Source: Pseudodesulfovibrio aespoeensis Aspo-2 (GTDB taxonomy: Bacteria > Desulfobacterota > Desulfovibrionia > Desulfovibrionales > Desulfovibrionaceae). From it: 64,000 bases of DNA. The notes beneath the pieces were generated by a model. That model did not search any database and was not told where the DNA came from. It was given only the letters and a program-made list of their open reading frames with translations. Below, piece by piece: positions 1 to 8,097 of this stretch. Location of the stretch: positions 310,001 through 374,000 of the forward strand of contig NC_014844.1 of the NCBI RefSeq assembly GCF_000176915.2, written 5' to 3'. Every line of letters begins with the position of its first letter. The stretch's first letter is position 1. The position numbers were made by a program, and so were the translations under genes.

Positions 1-88
1 GGTCAGCGGGGCGGCGGATGCCGACAGACTGCGCCATGCGCTGGGCGTCATCAGGGAAATCATTCATGAGCAACGGAGTGTAAAATGA
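1..88 (+). CDS. C-terminal end of an unidentified protein (partial)
   Basis: An open frame enters from the left edge (codons in phase with position 2) and runs 28 codons to a TGA at 86-88. The visible tail is charged and probably helical (it ends IREIIHEQRSVK). The stop overlaps the ATG of the next gene as ATGA, which suggests translational coupling. Too little is visible to name a family. Confidence 0.5.
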   Translation, partial: VSGAADADRLRHALGVIREIIHEQRSVK

Positions 89-507
89 TTGGAAAGACTG
101 CTAGGTATATTCTCGTAATAATGGCTTTTTCATTGTTTTTGTCCGGTGTCGTGCCTACAGGTGACGCCGTGGCCGAACCCGGCAACATCGCGGGCTCCTA
201 TGCCGTGTCCGGGTGGAATCCCGGCAGCGACACGACCGGGCCGCCGCAGTATCAGGGCATTGCCGAGCTGACCGCCTGGGGCGACGCCTGGAAGTATCGC
301 GGGTTCATGGACGGCACCGCCTATGTGGGCGTGGGCGTCTTTGACCCGCTGGCCAAAGTTCTGAGCCTGTCGTTCCGCAGCGAGGATGGCTCTGAATCCG
401 GCGTGACCACGCTCAGAATGGTCGGCGACAGGTTTTCCGGGCACTGGGTGTTTGCGGGCGTGGGCAACGGCATATTGGGCGCGGAAACCTGGACCCGGAA
501 GCCGTAG
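85..507 (+). CDS. Small exported protein of unknown function
   Basis: This 140-aa protein has a clear N-terminal signal: a basic start (MIGKTAR), a hydrophobic core at residues 8-22 and a likely cleavage after about residue 30 (DAVA-EP). The mature part is about 110 residues, rich in Gly, aromatic residues and short beta-prone segments, with no cysteine. It is probably a small periplasmic beta protein. Its ATG overlaps the stop of the upstream gene, and it ends two bases before the GTG of radA, so it sits in a tight transcription unit. I do not recognise a domain; the family is not assigned. Confidence 0.7.
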   Translation: MIGKTARYILVIMAFSLFLSGVVPTGDAVAEPGNIAGSYAVSGWNPGSDTTGPPQYQGIAELTAWGDAWKYRGFMDGTAYVGVGVFDPLAKVLSLSFRSEDGSESGVTTLRMVGDRFSGHWVFAGVGNGILGAETWTRKP

Positions 508-509
508 CC

Positions 510-1835
510 GTGAAGACCAGGGAAGCTTACCGCTGCGCGTCCTGCGGGGCGCAGTCGCCGCGCTGGCAGGGGCAGTGTCCGTCGTGCCGGGAGTGGAACA
601 CCCTTGAGGCCGTGACCGTGGCCCGCAAGACTGTGGGCCCGTCGGGCGCGGCATCGGCCCAGGACACGCCCCGACTGCTGGAGGACCTGGAGGCCGAGGA
701 TCTGGCCGCGCGCACCTCGGGCATGGAGTCGCTCGACGCGCTGCTGGGCAGCGGGCTGGTGCCGGGCGCGGCCATTCTGCTGGGCGGCGAGCCGGGCATC
801 GGCAAGTCGACCCTGCTCCTGCAACTGGCGGGCAGTCAGGCCCGGCTGGGCCGCACGGCGGTCTATCTTTCAGGCGAGGAATCCCTGCCCCAGCTCAAGA
901 GCCGGGCCGAGCGGCTCGGCCTGCTCGGGCCGGGGCTCCTGGCCATCGCCACCACCAGGGTCGAGGACGCCCTGGCCGTGCTCGACGGGCCCGAGCCGCC
1001 CGAACTGCTCATCGTGGACTCGGTCCAGACCCTGGCCTCGCCCCTGGCCGAGGGCATCCCCGGCTCGGTGGGACAGGTGCGCGCCGTGTCCGGCGAGCTG
1101 GTGGAAAAGACCAAGAAGACCGGGACCACCCTGATCCTGGTGGGCCATGTGACCAAGGACGGCCAGATCGCCGGGCCCAAGCTCCTGGAGCACATGGTGG
1201 ACACGGTCCTGTACCTGGAAGGGGACCGCAAGCATTTCTCGCGCATCCTGCGGGTGCTCAAGAACCGGTTCGGCCCCAGCGACGAGCTGGTGGTCTTTAC
1301 CATGAACGAGCGCGGGCTGGAGGTGGTCGAGGACCCGGCCACGTTTTTTCTGGGCGCGCGCGACCCCAGCCTGTCGGGCACGGCCATGGCCCTGGCTGTG
1401 GACGGTCAGCGCCCCTTTGCCGTGGAGGTCCAGGCCCTGGTCTCCAAATCCTTCCTGTCCATCCCGCGCCGCACGGCCCTGGGCTTTGACACCAACCGGC
1501 TCAACCTGCTCCTGGCCGTGCTTGAAAAGCGGCTGCGCCTCAACCTCGGCGGCTACGACATCTACGCCAAGATCACCGGCGGGCTGGCCTCGCGCGATCC
1601 GGGCCTGGATCTGGCCGTGGTCTCGGCCATCCTGTCGTCCTTCTACGACCGCCCCCTGCCGGAGATGGCCGTGTTCTGGGGCGAGATCGACCTGAACGGT
1701 CAGGTGCGGCCCGTGGCCGCCCACGAGGTGCGCCTCAAGCAGGCCGGGCGGCTGGGCCACGGCCCGGTCTGCCACGCCGCGGCCTGCCCGACCCTGGCCG
1801 ATCTGCAACGGCTGCTGTTCGGCAGGCGGGAATAG
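510..1835 (+). CDS. radA: DNA repair protein RadA (Sms)
   Basis: The 441-aa product has the full RadA architecture. It starts with a four-cysteine zinc finger (CASC near residue 9, CPSC near residue 23). A RecA-like ATPase core follows, with Walker A GGEPGIGKST near residue 92, and then the RadA-specific KNRFG motif near residue 250. The C-terminus is a Lon-protease-like domain without an obvious catalytic dyad. RadA is a DnaB-like branch-migration helicase acting in recombinational repair. The start is GTG at 510, two bases after the upstream stop. The length is typical of the family. The following 176 bases hold no gene. Confidence 0.96.
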   Translation: MKTREAYRCASCGAQSPRWQGQCPSCREWNTLEAVTVARKTVGPSGAASAQDTPRLLEDLEAEDLAARTSGMESLDALLGSGLVPGAAILLGGEPGIGKSTLLLQLAGSQARLGRTAVYLSGEESLPQLKSRAERLGLLGPGLLAIATTRVEDALAVLDGPEPPELLIVDSVQTLASPLAEGIPGSVGQVRAVSGELVEKTKKTGTTLILVGHVTKDGQIAGPKLLEHMVDTVLYLEGDRKHFSRILRVLKNRFGPSDELVVFTMNERGLEVVEDPATFFLGARDPSLSGTAMALAVDGQRPFAVEVQALVSKSFLSIPRRTALGFDTNRLNLLLAVLEKRLRLNLGGYDIYAKITGGLASRDPGLDLAVVSAILSSFYDRPLPEMAVFWGEIDLNGQVRPVAAHEVRLKQAGRLGHGPVCHAAACPTLADLQRLLFGRRE

Positions 1836-2011
1836 CAGGCGCAGCCGGGCGTTTTTTTGCGAGGGCGGACAGGGAGACGATGCGGGCGCTTCCCTTTTTT
1901 GAGAATGCTGGTATTGTCCCATAATCCCGTCAACTGACGGCGAAGGGCAAGGCGTGGCCGCAATGGGCCGTTGCCCGGCAGGGACCGCGAACAGAACAGA
2001 GGGAGGATATC

Positions 2012-3352
2012 ATGGCAGACATGCTCGACTGGACCGGCGCCAGTCTGGAAAACCTGGATATGGCCGCTTTCGAGGCCAGGGCGGACGAGATGGCCGCCCG
2101 GCTGGTCGAGGAGACCGGCGCGGGCAGGCTTCCCTTTCTGAGCATGCCCTATGCGGCGGCCCTCAAGGAAGATCTGGCCCAGCTCAAGGATTTTATCAAG
2201 GCCTTTGACCACATGCTCCTGCTCGGCATCGGCGGCTCGGCGCTCGGCGCGCGCGCCCTGCAGCAGGCGTTCTTTCCGCAGCAGGGCCAGCCGGGCCACA
2301 GTGGCCCCTGCCTGTGGATCGCCGACAACGTGGACGCCTACGCCCTGGAGGCGTATCTGGCCAAGCTGCCGCCGGAAAAGACCGTGGTGGTGACCGTGTC
2401 CAAGTCCGGCGGGACCATCGAGACCGTGGGCCAGTATTTCATCCTCAAGGAATGGATGCACAGGCGGCTGGGCGACGCGTGGTCCGAACACATGCTCCTG
2501 GTCACAGACGAGAAACAGGGTTTTCTGCGCGCCGAGGCCGGGAAATATGGGATCACGACCCTGCCCGTGCCCGACAACCTCGGTGGCCGCTATTCGGTGC
2601 TCTCCGCCGTGGGGTTGATCCCGGCCCTGTTCCTGGGCATGGACATCGACGCGCTCATGGCCGGGGCGCAGGAGGTGGCCACCCCGCTGGCCGACCCGAA
2701 GCTCACGGGCGAAGAGCTGGCCGCGCACGGCTCGTTCCAGCTGGCCGCCTGGGGTGCGGCGCTGCTTGAAAAGGGCTTTGATGAGATGATCTTTTTCGCC
2801 TATATACCCCTGTGGGCGAAGTTCGGCGACTGGTTCGCCCAGCTCTGGGCCGAGTCGCTCGGCAAGGAGGGCAGGGGCAGCCAGCCCATCCCGGCGGTGG
2901 GCGTCACGGACCAGCATTCGGTCAACCAGATGTTCATGGACGGTCTGCGCAACAAGGCGTGCCTGTTCCTGACCTGCCCCAGCCTGCCAGCCGGGCCGAA
3001 GTTTCCCATGGACCTGCCGGACCAGTTCGCCTATGTCCGGGGTCGGGATTTCGGCGACCTGCTCCAGGCCGAGGCGCTGGGCACGCGCATGGCCCTGTCC
3101 GACAGCGGCGTGCCGCTGGTGGAGCTGCTCATGGGCGACGACGGCCCCAGGCAGGCGGGCAAGCTCATCGCCCTGCTGGGCGCGGCCACCATCATGACCG
3201 GCTGGCTCATGGGCATCAATCCCCTGGATCAGCCCGCCGTGGAGCTGGGCAAGCGGCTGGCCAAGGCCCGCATGAACGCGGACGGGCTCACCGAGGAAAA
3301 GGCGTCGCTCAATGCGTTCCTCACGGCGGATCGGGACATGCGGGAATTCTAA
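2012..3352 (+). CDS. pgi: Glucose-6-phosphate isomerase
   Basis: The 446-aa protein interconverts glucose-6-phosphate and fructose-6-phosphate in the cytosol. Diagnostic motifs are GIGGSALGARAL near residue 72, the sugar-phosphate loop SKSGGTIET near residue 130, and DNLGGRYSVLS near residue 190. The length fits the shorter bacterial PGI form rather than the 550-aa enterobacterial one. The ATG at 2012 is preceded by a strong ribosome binding site (gagggaggat). A sensor kinase follows 40 bases downstream in the same direction. Confidence 0.95.
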   Translation: MADMLDWTGASLENLDMAAFEARADEMAARLVEETGAGRLPFLSMPYAAALKEDLAQLKDFIKAFDHMLLLGIGGSALGARALQQAFFPQQGQPGHSGPCLWIADNVDAYALEAYLAKLPPEKTVVVTVSKSGGTIETVGQYFILKEWMHRRLGDAWSEHMLLVTDEKQGFLRAEAGKYGITTLPVPDNLGGRYSVLSAVGLIPALFLGMDIDALMAGAQEVATPLADPKLTGEELAAHGSFQLAAWGAALLEKGFDEMIFFAYIPLWAKFGDWFAQLWAESLGKEGRGSQPIPAVGVTDQHSVNQMFMDGLRNKACLFLTCPSLPAGPKFPMDLPDQFAYVRGRDFGDLLQAEALGTRMALSDSGVPLVELLMGDDGPRQAGKLIALLGAATIMTGWLMGINPLDQPAVELGKRLAKARMNADGLTEEKASLNAFLTADRDMREF

Positions 3353-3392
3353 CGCAGTGACAACAGTCGATCTGATCGGCTGACCGGGGAGT

Positions 3393-4826
3393 TTGCATTC
3401 GTTGACAAACCATCGCGACAGCGGCGGCAAGCCGCTCCAGTTCGTCAAGGTCATTTCCTGGAGCCTGTTCGCCATCATTCTCGGATTCAGCCTGCTGCTG
3501 TCCGTCTTCATCTCCAAGTATGCGGAGCAGACCCTGCTGGACAAGCAGGAGAAGTTCGGCCTGCTCCTGGCCGAGAACGTCAGCCATCAGGTGTTCACCC
3601 GGTTCGTCATGCCCACGGTCATGCGCTACGGGGGCATCAGCCTGCGCCAGGAAGAGCAGTTCAAGACCCTGGATCAGGTGGTCCGTTCCACGGTCCACAG
3701 TTTCCATGTCACGTCGCTGCGCATCTATGACCCCGAGGGCGTCATCACCTACTCCCTGAACAAGGACGAGGTGGGAGAGAATGGATCTGCCCTGTACATG
3801 GTCACCCGTACCTGGGAGACGGCCCGGTTTACGCCCGAGATCCTGGCCAAGGTCTCCAAGTTCGCCTCGCTCTTTCGGGTCAGCCTCAAGCCGGGCAGCC
3901 TGACCCTGCGCGCCTACTACCCGCTTCGCGCCGAACGGTCCCTGACCGACATCTCCGAGAACCCGATCATGGGCATTCTGGAGTTCACCCAGGACATCAC
4001 GCCCGATTTCATGGCCATGCTCAACTTCGAGCGGCTGGTCATCGCCTTTTCGCTGGTCACCTCCATGGTCCTGTTCTTTCTGGTCCTGGCCGTGCTGCGC
4101 CGGGCCGAGCGGCTGAGCAACGCGCAGTTGCGCGAGAAGGAGCAGCTCATCTTCGAGCTCCAGCAGCAGGAGAAGCTGGCGGGCATGGGTCGCATGGTGG
4201 CAGGCGTGGCCCACGAGATTCGCAACCCGCTTGGCATCATCTGCTCAAGCGCCGAGCTGATTCTCAAGAAGGCGGTCAATGAGCAGAGCCCGCACACCCG
4301 CATCCTCCAGGCCCTGCACGAGGAGGCCAAGCGGCTGACCCGCACGGTGGGCGAGTTTCTGGACTACGCGCGGCCCAAGAAGCCGACCATGGCCGATGTC
4401 AACGTGGGCCGTCTGCTCGATCAGGTGGCCGTGTTCATGGAGCCGGAGTGCGAAAAACTCGGCGTGACCATAGACCGCGAATACAGCGGCGACCTCTCGG
4501 CCAAGGGCGACAAGGATCTGCTCTACCGCGCCTTCTACAACCTCATCGCCAACGCGCTCCAGGCCATGGACAAGGGCGGTCAGGTCTTCCTGCGCGCGGC
4601 GCGCGAGGAAGGGCGGCTGCATGTGACCGTGCAGGATACCGGCCCCGGTTTCGCGCCGGAGCACATCGAAAAGGTGCGCGACCCGTTTTTCACCACCAAG
4701 GACACCGGCACCGGGCTGGGGCTGGCCCTGGTCTCCGCCATCCTGGAGAGCCACGGCGTGGAGATGCACTTGAGCAATGCGGACGACGGCGGGGCGCGGG
4801 TGGACATCATTTTTCCGGCAGTATAG
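3393..4826 (+). CDS. Membrane-bound sensor histidine kinase
   Basis: This 477-aa kinase has a first membrane helix at about residues 14-36, an extracytoplasmic sensor domain of about 170 residues, and a second helix near 205-228. A short coiled linker leads to HisKA with the phospho-acceptor in AHEIRNPLG (about residue 275). The HATPase_c domain shows an N box (NLIANALQAM) and G boxes (DTGPGF, GTGLGL). The likely start is TTG at 3393 or TTG at 3402; a GGGGA sequence lies just upstream of both. No response regulator is encoded alongside it, so the partner is presumably elsewhere. The stimulus cannot be read from the sequence. It is followed 20 bases later by an unknown gene, probably co-transcribed. 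Confidence 0.9.
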   Translation: MHSLTNHRDSGGKPLQFVKVISWSLFAIILGFSLLLSVFISKYAEQTLLDKQEKFGLLLAENVSHQVFTRFVMPTVMRYGGISLRQEEQFKTLDQVVRSTVHSFHVTSLRIYDPEGVITYSLNKDEVGENGSALYMVTRTWETARFTPEILAKVSKFASLFRVSLKPGSLTLRAYYPLRAERSLTDISENPIMGILEFTQDITPDFMAMLNFERLVIAFSLVTSMVLFFLVLAVLRRAERLSNAQLREKEQLIFELQQQEKLAGMGRMVAGVAHEIRNPLGIICSSAELILKKAVNEQSPHTRILQALHEEAKRLTRTVGEFLDYARPKKPTMADVNVGRLLDQVAVFMEPECEKLGVTIDREYSGDLSAKGDKDLLYRAFYNLIANALQAMDKGGQVFLRAAREEGRLHVTVQDTGPGFAPEHIEKVRDPFFTTKDTGTGLGLALVSAILESHGVEMHLSNADDGGARVDIIFPAV

Positions 4827-4846
4827 CAGGAGAGCGGAGGCGAGCG

Positions 4847-5623
4847 ATGTCGAAAGCGTGGATTCAGGCCAAGCATCCGGAGTTCGTCCGGGATCTGTTC
4901 AAGTTCTTCTGCCAGGCGTGCGAGCTGCTGGAGCACCAGATGGCGTCCTTTGACGCCGATGGCACCGTGGAGTTCGAGGTGCTCAGGGACATCGTGGGCA
5001 CCGAGATGGACAAGGGCCTCCTGTGGCGGATGAAGGACACGGCCCACCATGTCTTTCGCAACGATCCGCATGTGCATCTGGGTGGCAGGTTTCTCGACTG
5101 GGCCATCGGCTACATCTTCCACGAGACGGTCAAGCTCAAGGAGGACGCCTACCAGAAGCAGAACTATGCCCCCTGGTTCCACACGCTGATCAAGGGCGAT
5201 CCGGACAGCTCCGGGGCCGAGAGGGAAATAGCAGAGCAGCTTTTCCAGATCCTGAGCCAGACCGAGGAATCCATGTTCCGCGAGATCGCGCGCATCCGGT
5301 TCATCATGGCCAAGTGCCGCCAGCTGCTGCCGAGCTACCTGCACCGATACAGCGACAACGTCCTGCTGGCGCGGTACATCTTCTCGCAGAACGGGCTGGT
5401 CATGGCTGTTTTCAAGGACGAGTACGACGCGTTGATCCGAACCATTTACGGCGAGGAGACAGAGCGCATGTACGTGCTGGCCAGCCAGAGCCTGCGCCTG
5501 GGCGGCTGGATGGACGAGGCGGCCCAGGCCGTGGAAAAAGCGCGGCAGCAGAATCCAACCAGCAAAATTGTGTTGCAAGAAAAGAAAATAATTGATAATT
5601 GGTCCGATGGAATGCAGGCGTGA
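4847..5623 (+). CDS. Conserved-looking all-helical protein of unknown function
   Basis: The 258-aa product begins at ATG 4847, preceded by agcggagg. The open frame extends further upstream but there overlaps the kinase gene. The protein has no signal peptide or membrane helix and looks entirely alpha-helical, with many aromatic and charged residues. The last 50 residues (LASQSLRLGGWMDEAAQAVE and on) resemble a TPR-like helical pair. It lies 20 bases after the sensor kinase, so it may be functionally tied to it. I do not recognise a family. Confidence 0.75.
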   Translation: MSKAWIQAKHPEFVRDLFKFFCQACELLEHQMASFDADGTVEFEVLRDIVGTEMDKGLLWRMKDTAHHVFRNDPHVHLGGRFLDWAIGYIFHETVKLKEDAYQKQNYAPWFHTLIKGDPDSSGAEREIAEQLFQILSQTEESMFREIARIRFIMAKCRQLLPSYLHRYSDNVLLARYIFSQNGLVMAVFKDEYDALIRTIYGEETERMYVLASQSLRLGGWMDEAAQAVEKARQQNPTSKIVLQEKKIIDNWSDGMQA

Positions 5624-5675
5624 CCTGTGTGCTACAGAGGGTTTGAATAAGGAATTAATTCCGAGGAGGCAATCA

Positions 5676-6143
5676 ATGAAGAAGCTGATTTTACTTGCAA
5701 TCGCCCTGTGCCTTGTTTTTGCTTGGGGTTGTTCGAAGAAAGTGAAGACCGAGCCCGAAGTGGTTGTGGTCGAGGAAAAGGAAGTCATCGTCGAAACGGC
5801 TGTGGTGGCCGATCCCATGGATGTCTACAAGGCCGAGTACGATGCTCTGCCCGTTTCCCACACCGTGACCAAGGGCGAGTGCCTGTGGTGGATTTCCGAG
5901 TACAAGCACGTGTACAACGATCCTTTCATGTGGCCCATGATCTACAAGGCCAACCGCGCCCAGATCAAGAACCCTGACCTGATCTACCCCGGCCAGCAGT
6001 TTGACGTGCCCCGCTACGGTTTCGACCTGGAAGAGGTCAAGGCTTCCCGCAAGGACGCCGGCGCCCCCTGGAAGGCTCTTGAGCCCGGCCAGGACGCCAT
6101 GATCCCCGCCGAGATGCGCGCCGCTCTCGGATACAGCTTCTAG
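5676..6143 (+). CDS. LysM-domain lipoprotein
   Basis: The 155-aa protein starts at ATG 5676 after a strong GAGGAGG. A short signal (MKKLILLAIALCLVFAWGC) ends in a lipobox-like cysteine at about residue 19. A Val/Glu-rich spacer follows, then a LysM domain beginning SHTVTKGECLWWIS near residue 66 and ending near NPDLIYPGQQFDVP. LysM binds peptidoglycan, so this is probably a lipid-anchored envelope protein touching the cell wall. Tryptophan at the -2 position of the lipobox is unusual, so lipidation is likely rather than certain. A strong terminator follows. Confidence 0.88.
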   Translation: MKKLILLAIALCLVFAWGCSKKVKTEPEVVVVEEKEVIVETAVVADPMDVYKAEYDALPVSHTVTKGECLWWISEYKHVYNDPFMWPMIYKANRAQIKNPDLIYPGQQFDVPRYGFDLEEVKASRKDAGAPWKALEPGQDAMIPAEMRAALGYSF

Positions 6144-6166
6144 GTTCTGCTTCCCGCGCATATATT

Positions 6167-6202
6167 GTCCGCCCATCCCGCAAGGGGTGGGCGGACTTTT
6201 TG
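6167..6202 (+). terminator. Rho-independent terminator after the LysM gene
   Basis: A 13-bp stem (gtccgcccatccc / ggggtgggcggac, one G:T pair) with a short loop is followed directly by TTTTT. It lies 24 bases after the stop of the LysM lipoprotein gene. Confidence 0.9.
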
Positions 6203-6320
6203 TGTCTACGCCAAGGGGGCATGGGCGTGGGCGTGGGTGTGGGTGGAAGATTCCGGGGGGAAAACTTTTGGAAATAGCCGCCACCTTGTGTGGGACTATC
6301 GGCTCTTACCTTCTGTTTTT

Positions 6321-6354
6321 CAACGGGTTGCGACCGATTGGTCGCAGCCCGTTG
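6321..6354. repeat. 15-bp inverted repeat next to the integrase end
   Basis: The arms caacgggttgcgacc and ggtcgcagcccgttg are separated by GATT and pair with one wobble. T-rich DNA precedes the stem on the + strand, so it does not look like a terminator for the minus-strand integrase. It lies 33 bases beyond the integrase stop, where an attachment site could be expected; that role is a guess. Confidence 0.5.
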
Positions 6355-6386
6355 ATCTTTGTGTGTGACTACCGTGTGTGAATCCG

Positions 6387-7458
6387 TCAGGCAACCCGGC
6401 GGCTTTGCGCTTCATAGATTGCCATGGCGTCCCGTTCCACGTTCCGCAGCTTTTCCAGATAGATCTCGGTGCTCCGTCGGTCGGCATGCCCCAGCAGATG
6501 CTGAATGCCCGAGATGAGCGCGCCGTTGTTGTCCATCACCGAAGCACCCGATGCCCGGAAGCGATGGAACGAATAGTAGCCGACACCGGCCTTCCTGCAC
6601 GCCGTCTTGAGCATGGTGTAGCGGCCCTTGGTGTAGGGCCCGTCCACCATCCGTTTCAGCTTGTGGCTGTAGCTGCGGCACCAGAACACCCATTCCTTTT
6701 CAGGGTCGCGCCTGGCATACAGTTCACTGAGCACCTCGTACAGCTTGTCGGTCATCGGCACCTGCCGGAGCACGGGCTTTCGGTCCTTGTTCTTGAAGGT
6801 CTTCAACTCCACGTACCGGTCCTCGAAGTTGACCCGCTTCCATTTCAACCGATGCACCTCGACGCTTCGGGCCAGGGTCTCGCGGATCACCCACAGGTAT
6901 GGTTGGTCTTCAGGTTTGGCCGCCGCAATGATCCGGGCCCAGGCTCCTGGGAATTCGGTGTTCCCCTTCTTTTTCTTGGGCCAAAAGGCTTTGAAACGAC
7001 TCCAGCCCGGCAAAGGGATTGTCGGCGATGAACCGCTGTCCCCTTTTCATGGCCCAGGCGAACGTTGCCCGCAGTAGCCGCAGGTCGGCATTGGCCGCCA
7101 GGGGCGTCGACGACCTGGACCGGGACAGCAGGTAATCGTCAGCCATTCTGCTGGTAATGGTGCTGCACGGCACATCGCCGAAGTGCTTGAGCAACCGCTG
7201 GGCGGCGTAGCGGGTGTTCTTGTAATACTGGGTCGAAAACGAGCGCTCCTGCAATGTGTCAAGTCGCCTGTTGAGCATGTCAAGCAAGCCCATGTCGTTC
7301 CTTTCGGCCATCTTGTCTGCCTTCGCCACCTCCTTTTTTCTTTGCGCCTGCGCCGCCTGCGCTTCGCGTTTTGTCCGAAACCACGCCTTGGTGTAGCGCT
7401 TGCCCTTCACCATGAAGTCGTACCGGAACCCTTTTCCGGCTTTGGAATAGATGGTCAT
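6387..7458 (-). pseudogene. Tyrosine recombinase (phage integrase), frameshifted
   Basis: Two overlapping frames make one integrase. The N-terminal part starts at ATG 7458 (upstream GGAGGG) with an Arm-binding segment (MTIYSKAGKGFRYDFMVKGK) and a SAM-like core-binding domain. It stays in frame to about NPFAGLESF near 7000. The C-terminal part continues in the other frame from about RFKAFWPKKKKGNTEF and holds the catalytic residues: R in IRETLARSVEVHRL, HRFRASGAS, GHADRRSTEIY with the tyrosine. The change needs a +1 shift close to 6990-7000. Together the parts would encode about 357 aa, normal for the family. I see no clear programmed frameshift signal, so a disabling mutation is the simplest reading. 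Confidence 0.85.
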
Positions 7459-7615
7459 AAATGTCCCTCCGGGAAGGGAAGAACCATGACCCACCGCGTT
7501 TGACGCCGCCGATGTCTTCGGCATGGTCGTAGACCCAGTCCACGCTTTTGCCCAGATAGTCTGGGACATCCTTCACGGTGAGTATGCTCAGTTCCGCTTC
7601 GTTGTCAAAGCCCAC
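7280..7615 (-). CDS. Excisionase-like helix-turn-helix protein
   Basis: The 111-aa frame starts with GTG at 7615 behind GGGGAAGA. Residues 10-60 read as a winged-helix MerR/AlpA-type DNA-binding domain (LTVKDVPDYLGKSVDWVYDH, then GGSWFFPSRRDIYDH). The second half is basic, of low complexity, and overlaps the integrase N-terminus in another frame. Small HTH proteins of this kind lie directly upstream of integrases and act as excisionase or directionality factors. The first half is convincing; the overlapping C-terminal half may have drifted. Confidence 0.65.
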   Translation of the reverse strand: MGFDNEAELSILTVKDVPDYLGKSVDWVYDHAEDIGGVKRGGSWFFPSRRDIYDHLFQSRKRVPVRLHGEGQALHQGVVSDKTRSAGGAGAKKKGGGEGRQDGRKERHGLA

Positions 7616-7942
7616 TATTCTTCCCCGGTCTTTTCATTGAATCTCTCGCCCTGTCCGCCGTGAGCCGACATGGATTGTCGCCCCACAGGTCAGTTTGACA
7701 CTCCCGGAATATGAAAACGCAAGCTCGGCAAGGGGGAAAATATGAAAAAGTGACAGTTTTCCCGGTGGGCATTTGGGCCTCTCGGCTGCGAGCACCATTT
7801 TTGGTGCAGACACCGACACCATCGGCCAGATGCCAGAGCGCTGCCGGATTGAATGAACGAGTCAATCTTAACCGCTGCGTTTCACGACCTCATCTGGCAA
7901 AAGTGAAATACGTTCCCAGGTAGCGGACCTCATTTGGCGATA

Positions 7943-7985
7943 GTCCTTCCCTCCTGTCGGCCCCAAGCCGACTGGAGGGAAGGAC
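7943..7985. repeat. 19-bp stem-loop
   Basis: The arms at 7943-7961 (gtccttccctcctgtcggc) and 7967-7985 are complementary with one mismatch around a 5-base loop. The second stem-loop begins at the next base. There is no T-tract, so it is not an obvious terminator. Confidence 0.85.
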
Positions 7986-8037
7986 GGTTCCATGGAGGAG
8001 ACACAGCGCCCGAGCGCTGTGTCTCCTCCGTGGAACC
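7986..8037. repeat. 24-bp stem-loop
   Basis: The arms at 7986-8009 and 8014-8037 pair over 24 bases with one wobble around the loop CCGA. Directly abutting the previous stem-loop, this makes a 95-base block of almost pure inverted repeat. It may be a recombination or transfer-related site or a structured RNA; the sequence does not decide. Confidence 0.85.
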
Positions 8038-8068
8038 TCGCGCCCAAAACCTCGCGCCACATAAGAGG

Positions 8069-8094
8069 AAGCCCCACCGGAAATGGCGGGGCTT
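8069..8094 (-). terminator. Putative bidirectional terminator of the second integrase
   Basis: The stem aagccccacc / ggcggggctt (one mismatch) surrounds GGAAAT and is followed by short pyrimidine-rich runs on both strands. It lies just beyond the stop of the integrase gene at 8098. Confidence 0.55.
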
Positions 8095-8097
8095 CTT

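Larger units (their letters stand above)
7616..8097. other. Non-coding region between two recombinase genes
   Basis: No convincing gene is seen here. The stretch holds a near-repeat (acctcatctggcaaaagtga and acctcatttggcgatagt, about 35 bases apart near 7890-7950) and three successive stem-loops listed separately. The third serves the recombinase gene at 8098-9057. Confidence 0.6.

Noticed and set aside
870-3544. Long open frames on the minus strand opposite radA and pgi (up to 614 codons)
   Set aside because: They are shadows of G+C-rich genes with strong family motifs on the other strand; they show low-complexity His/Gly/Gln composition and no ribosome sites.
7605-7865. 86-aa minus-strand frame upstream of the HTH gene
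   Set aside because: No ribosome site or family-like pattern, and it overlaps the HTH start in another frame.
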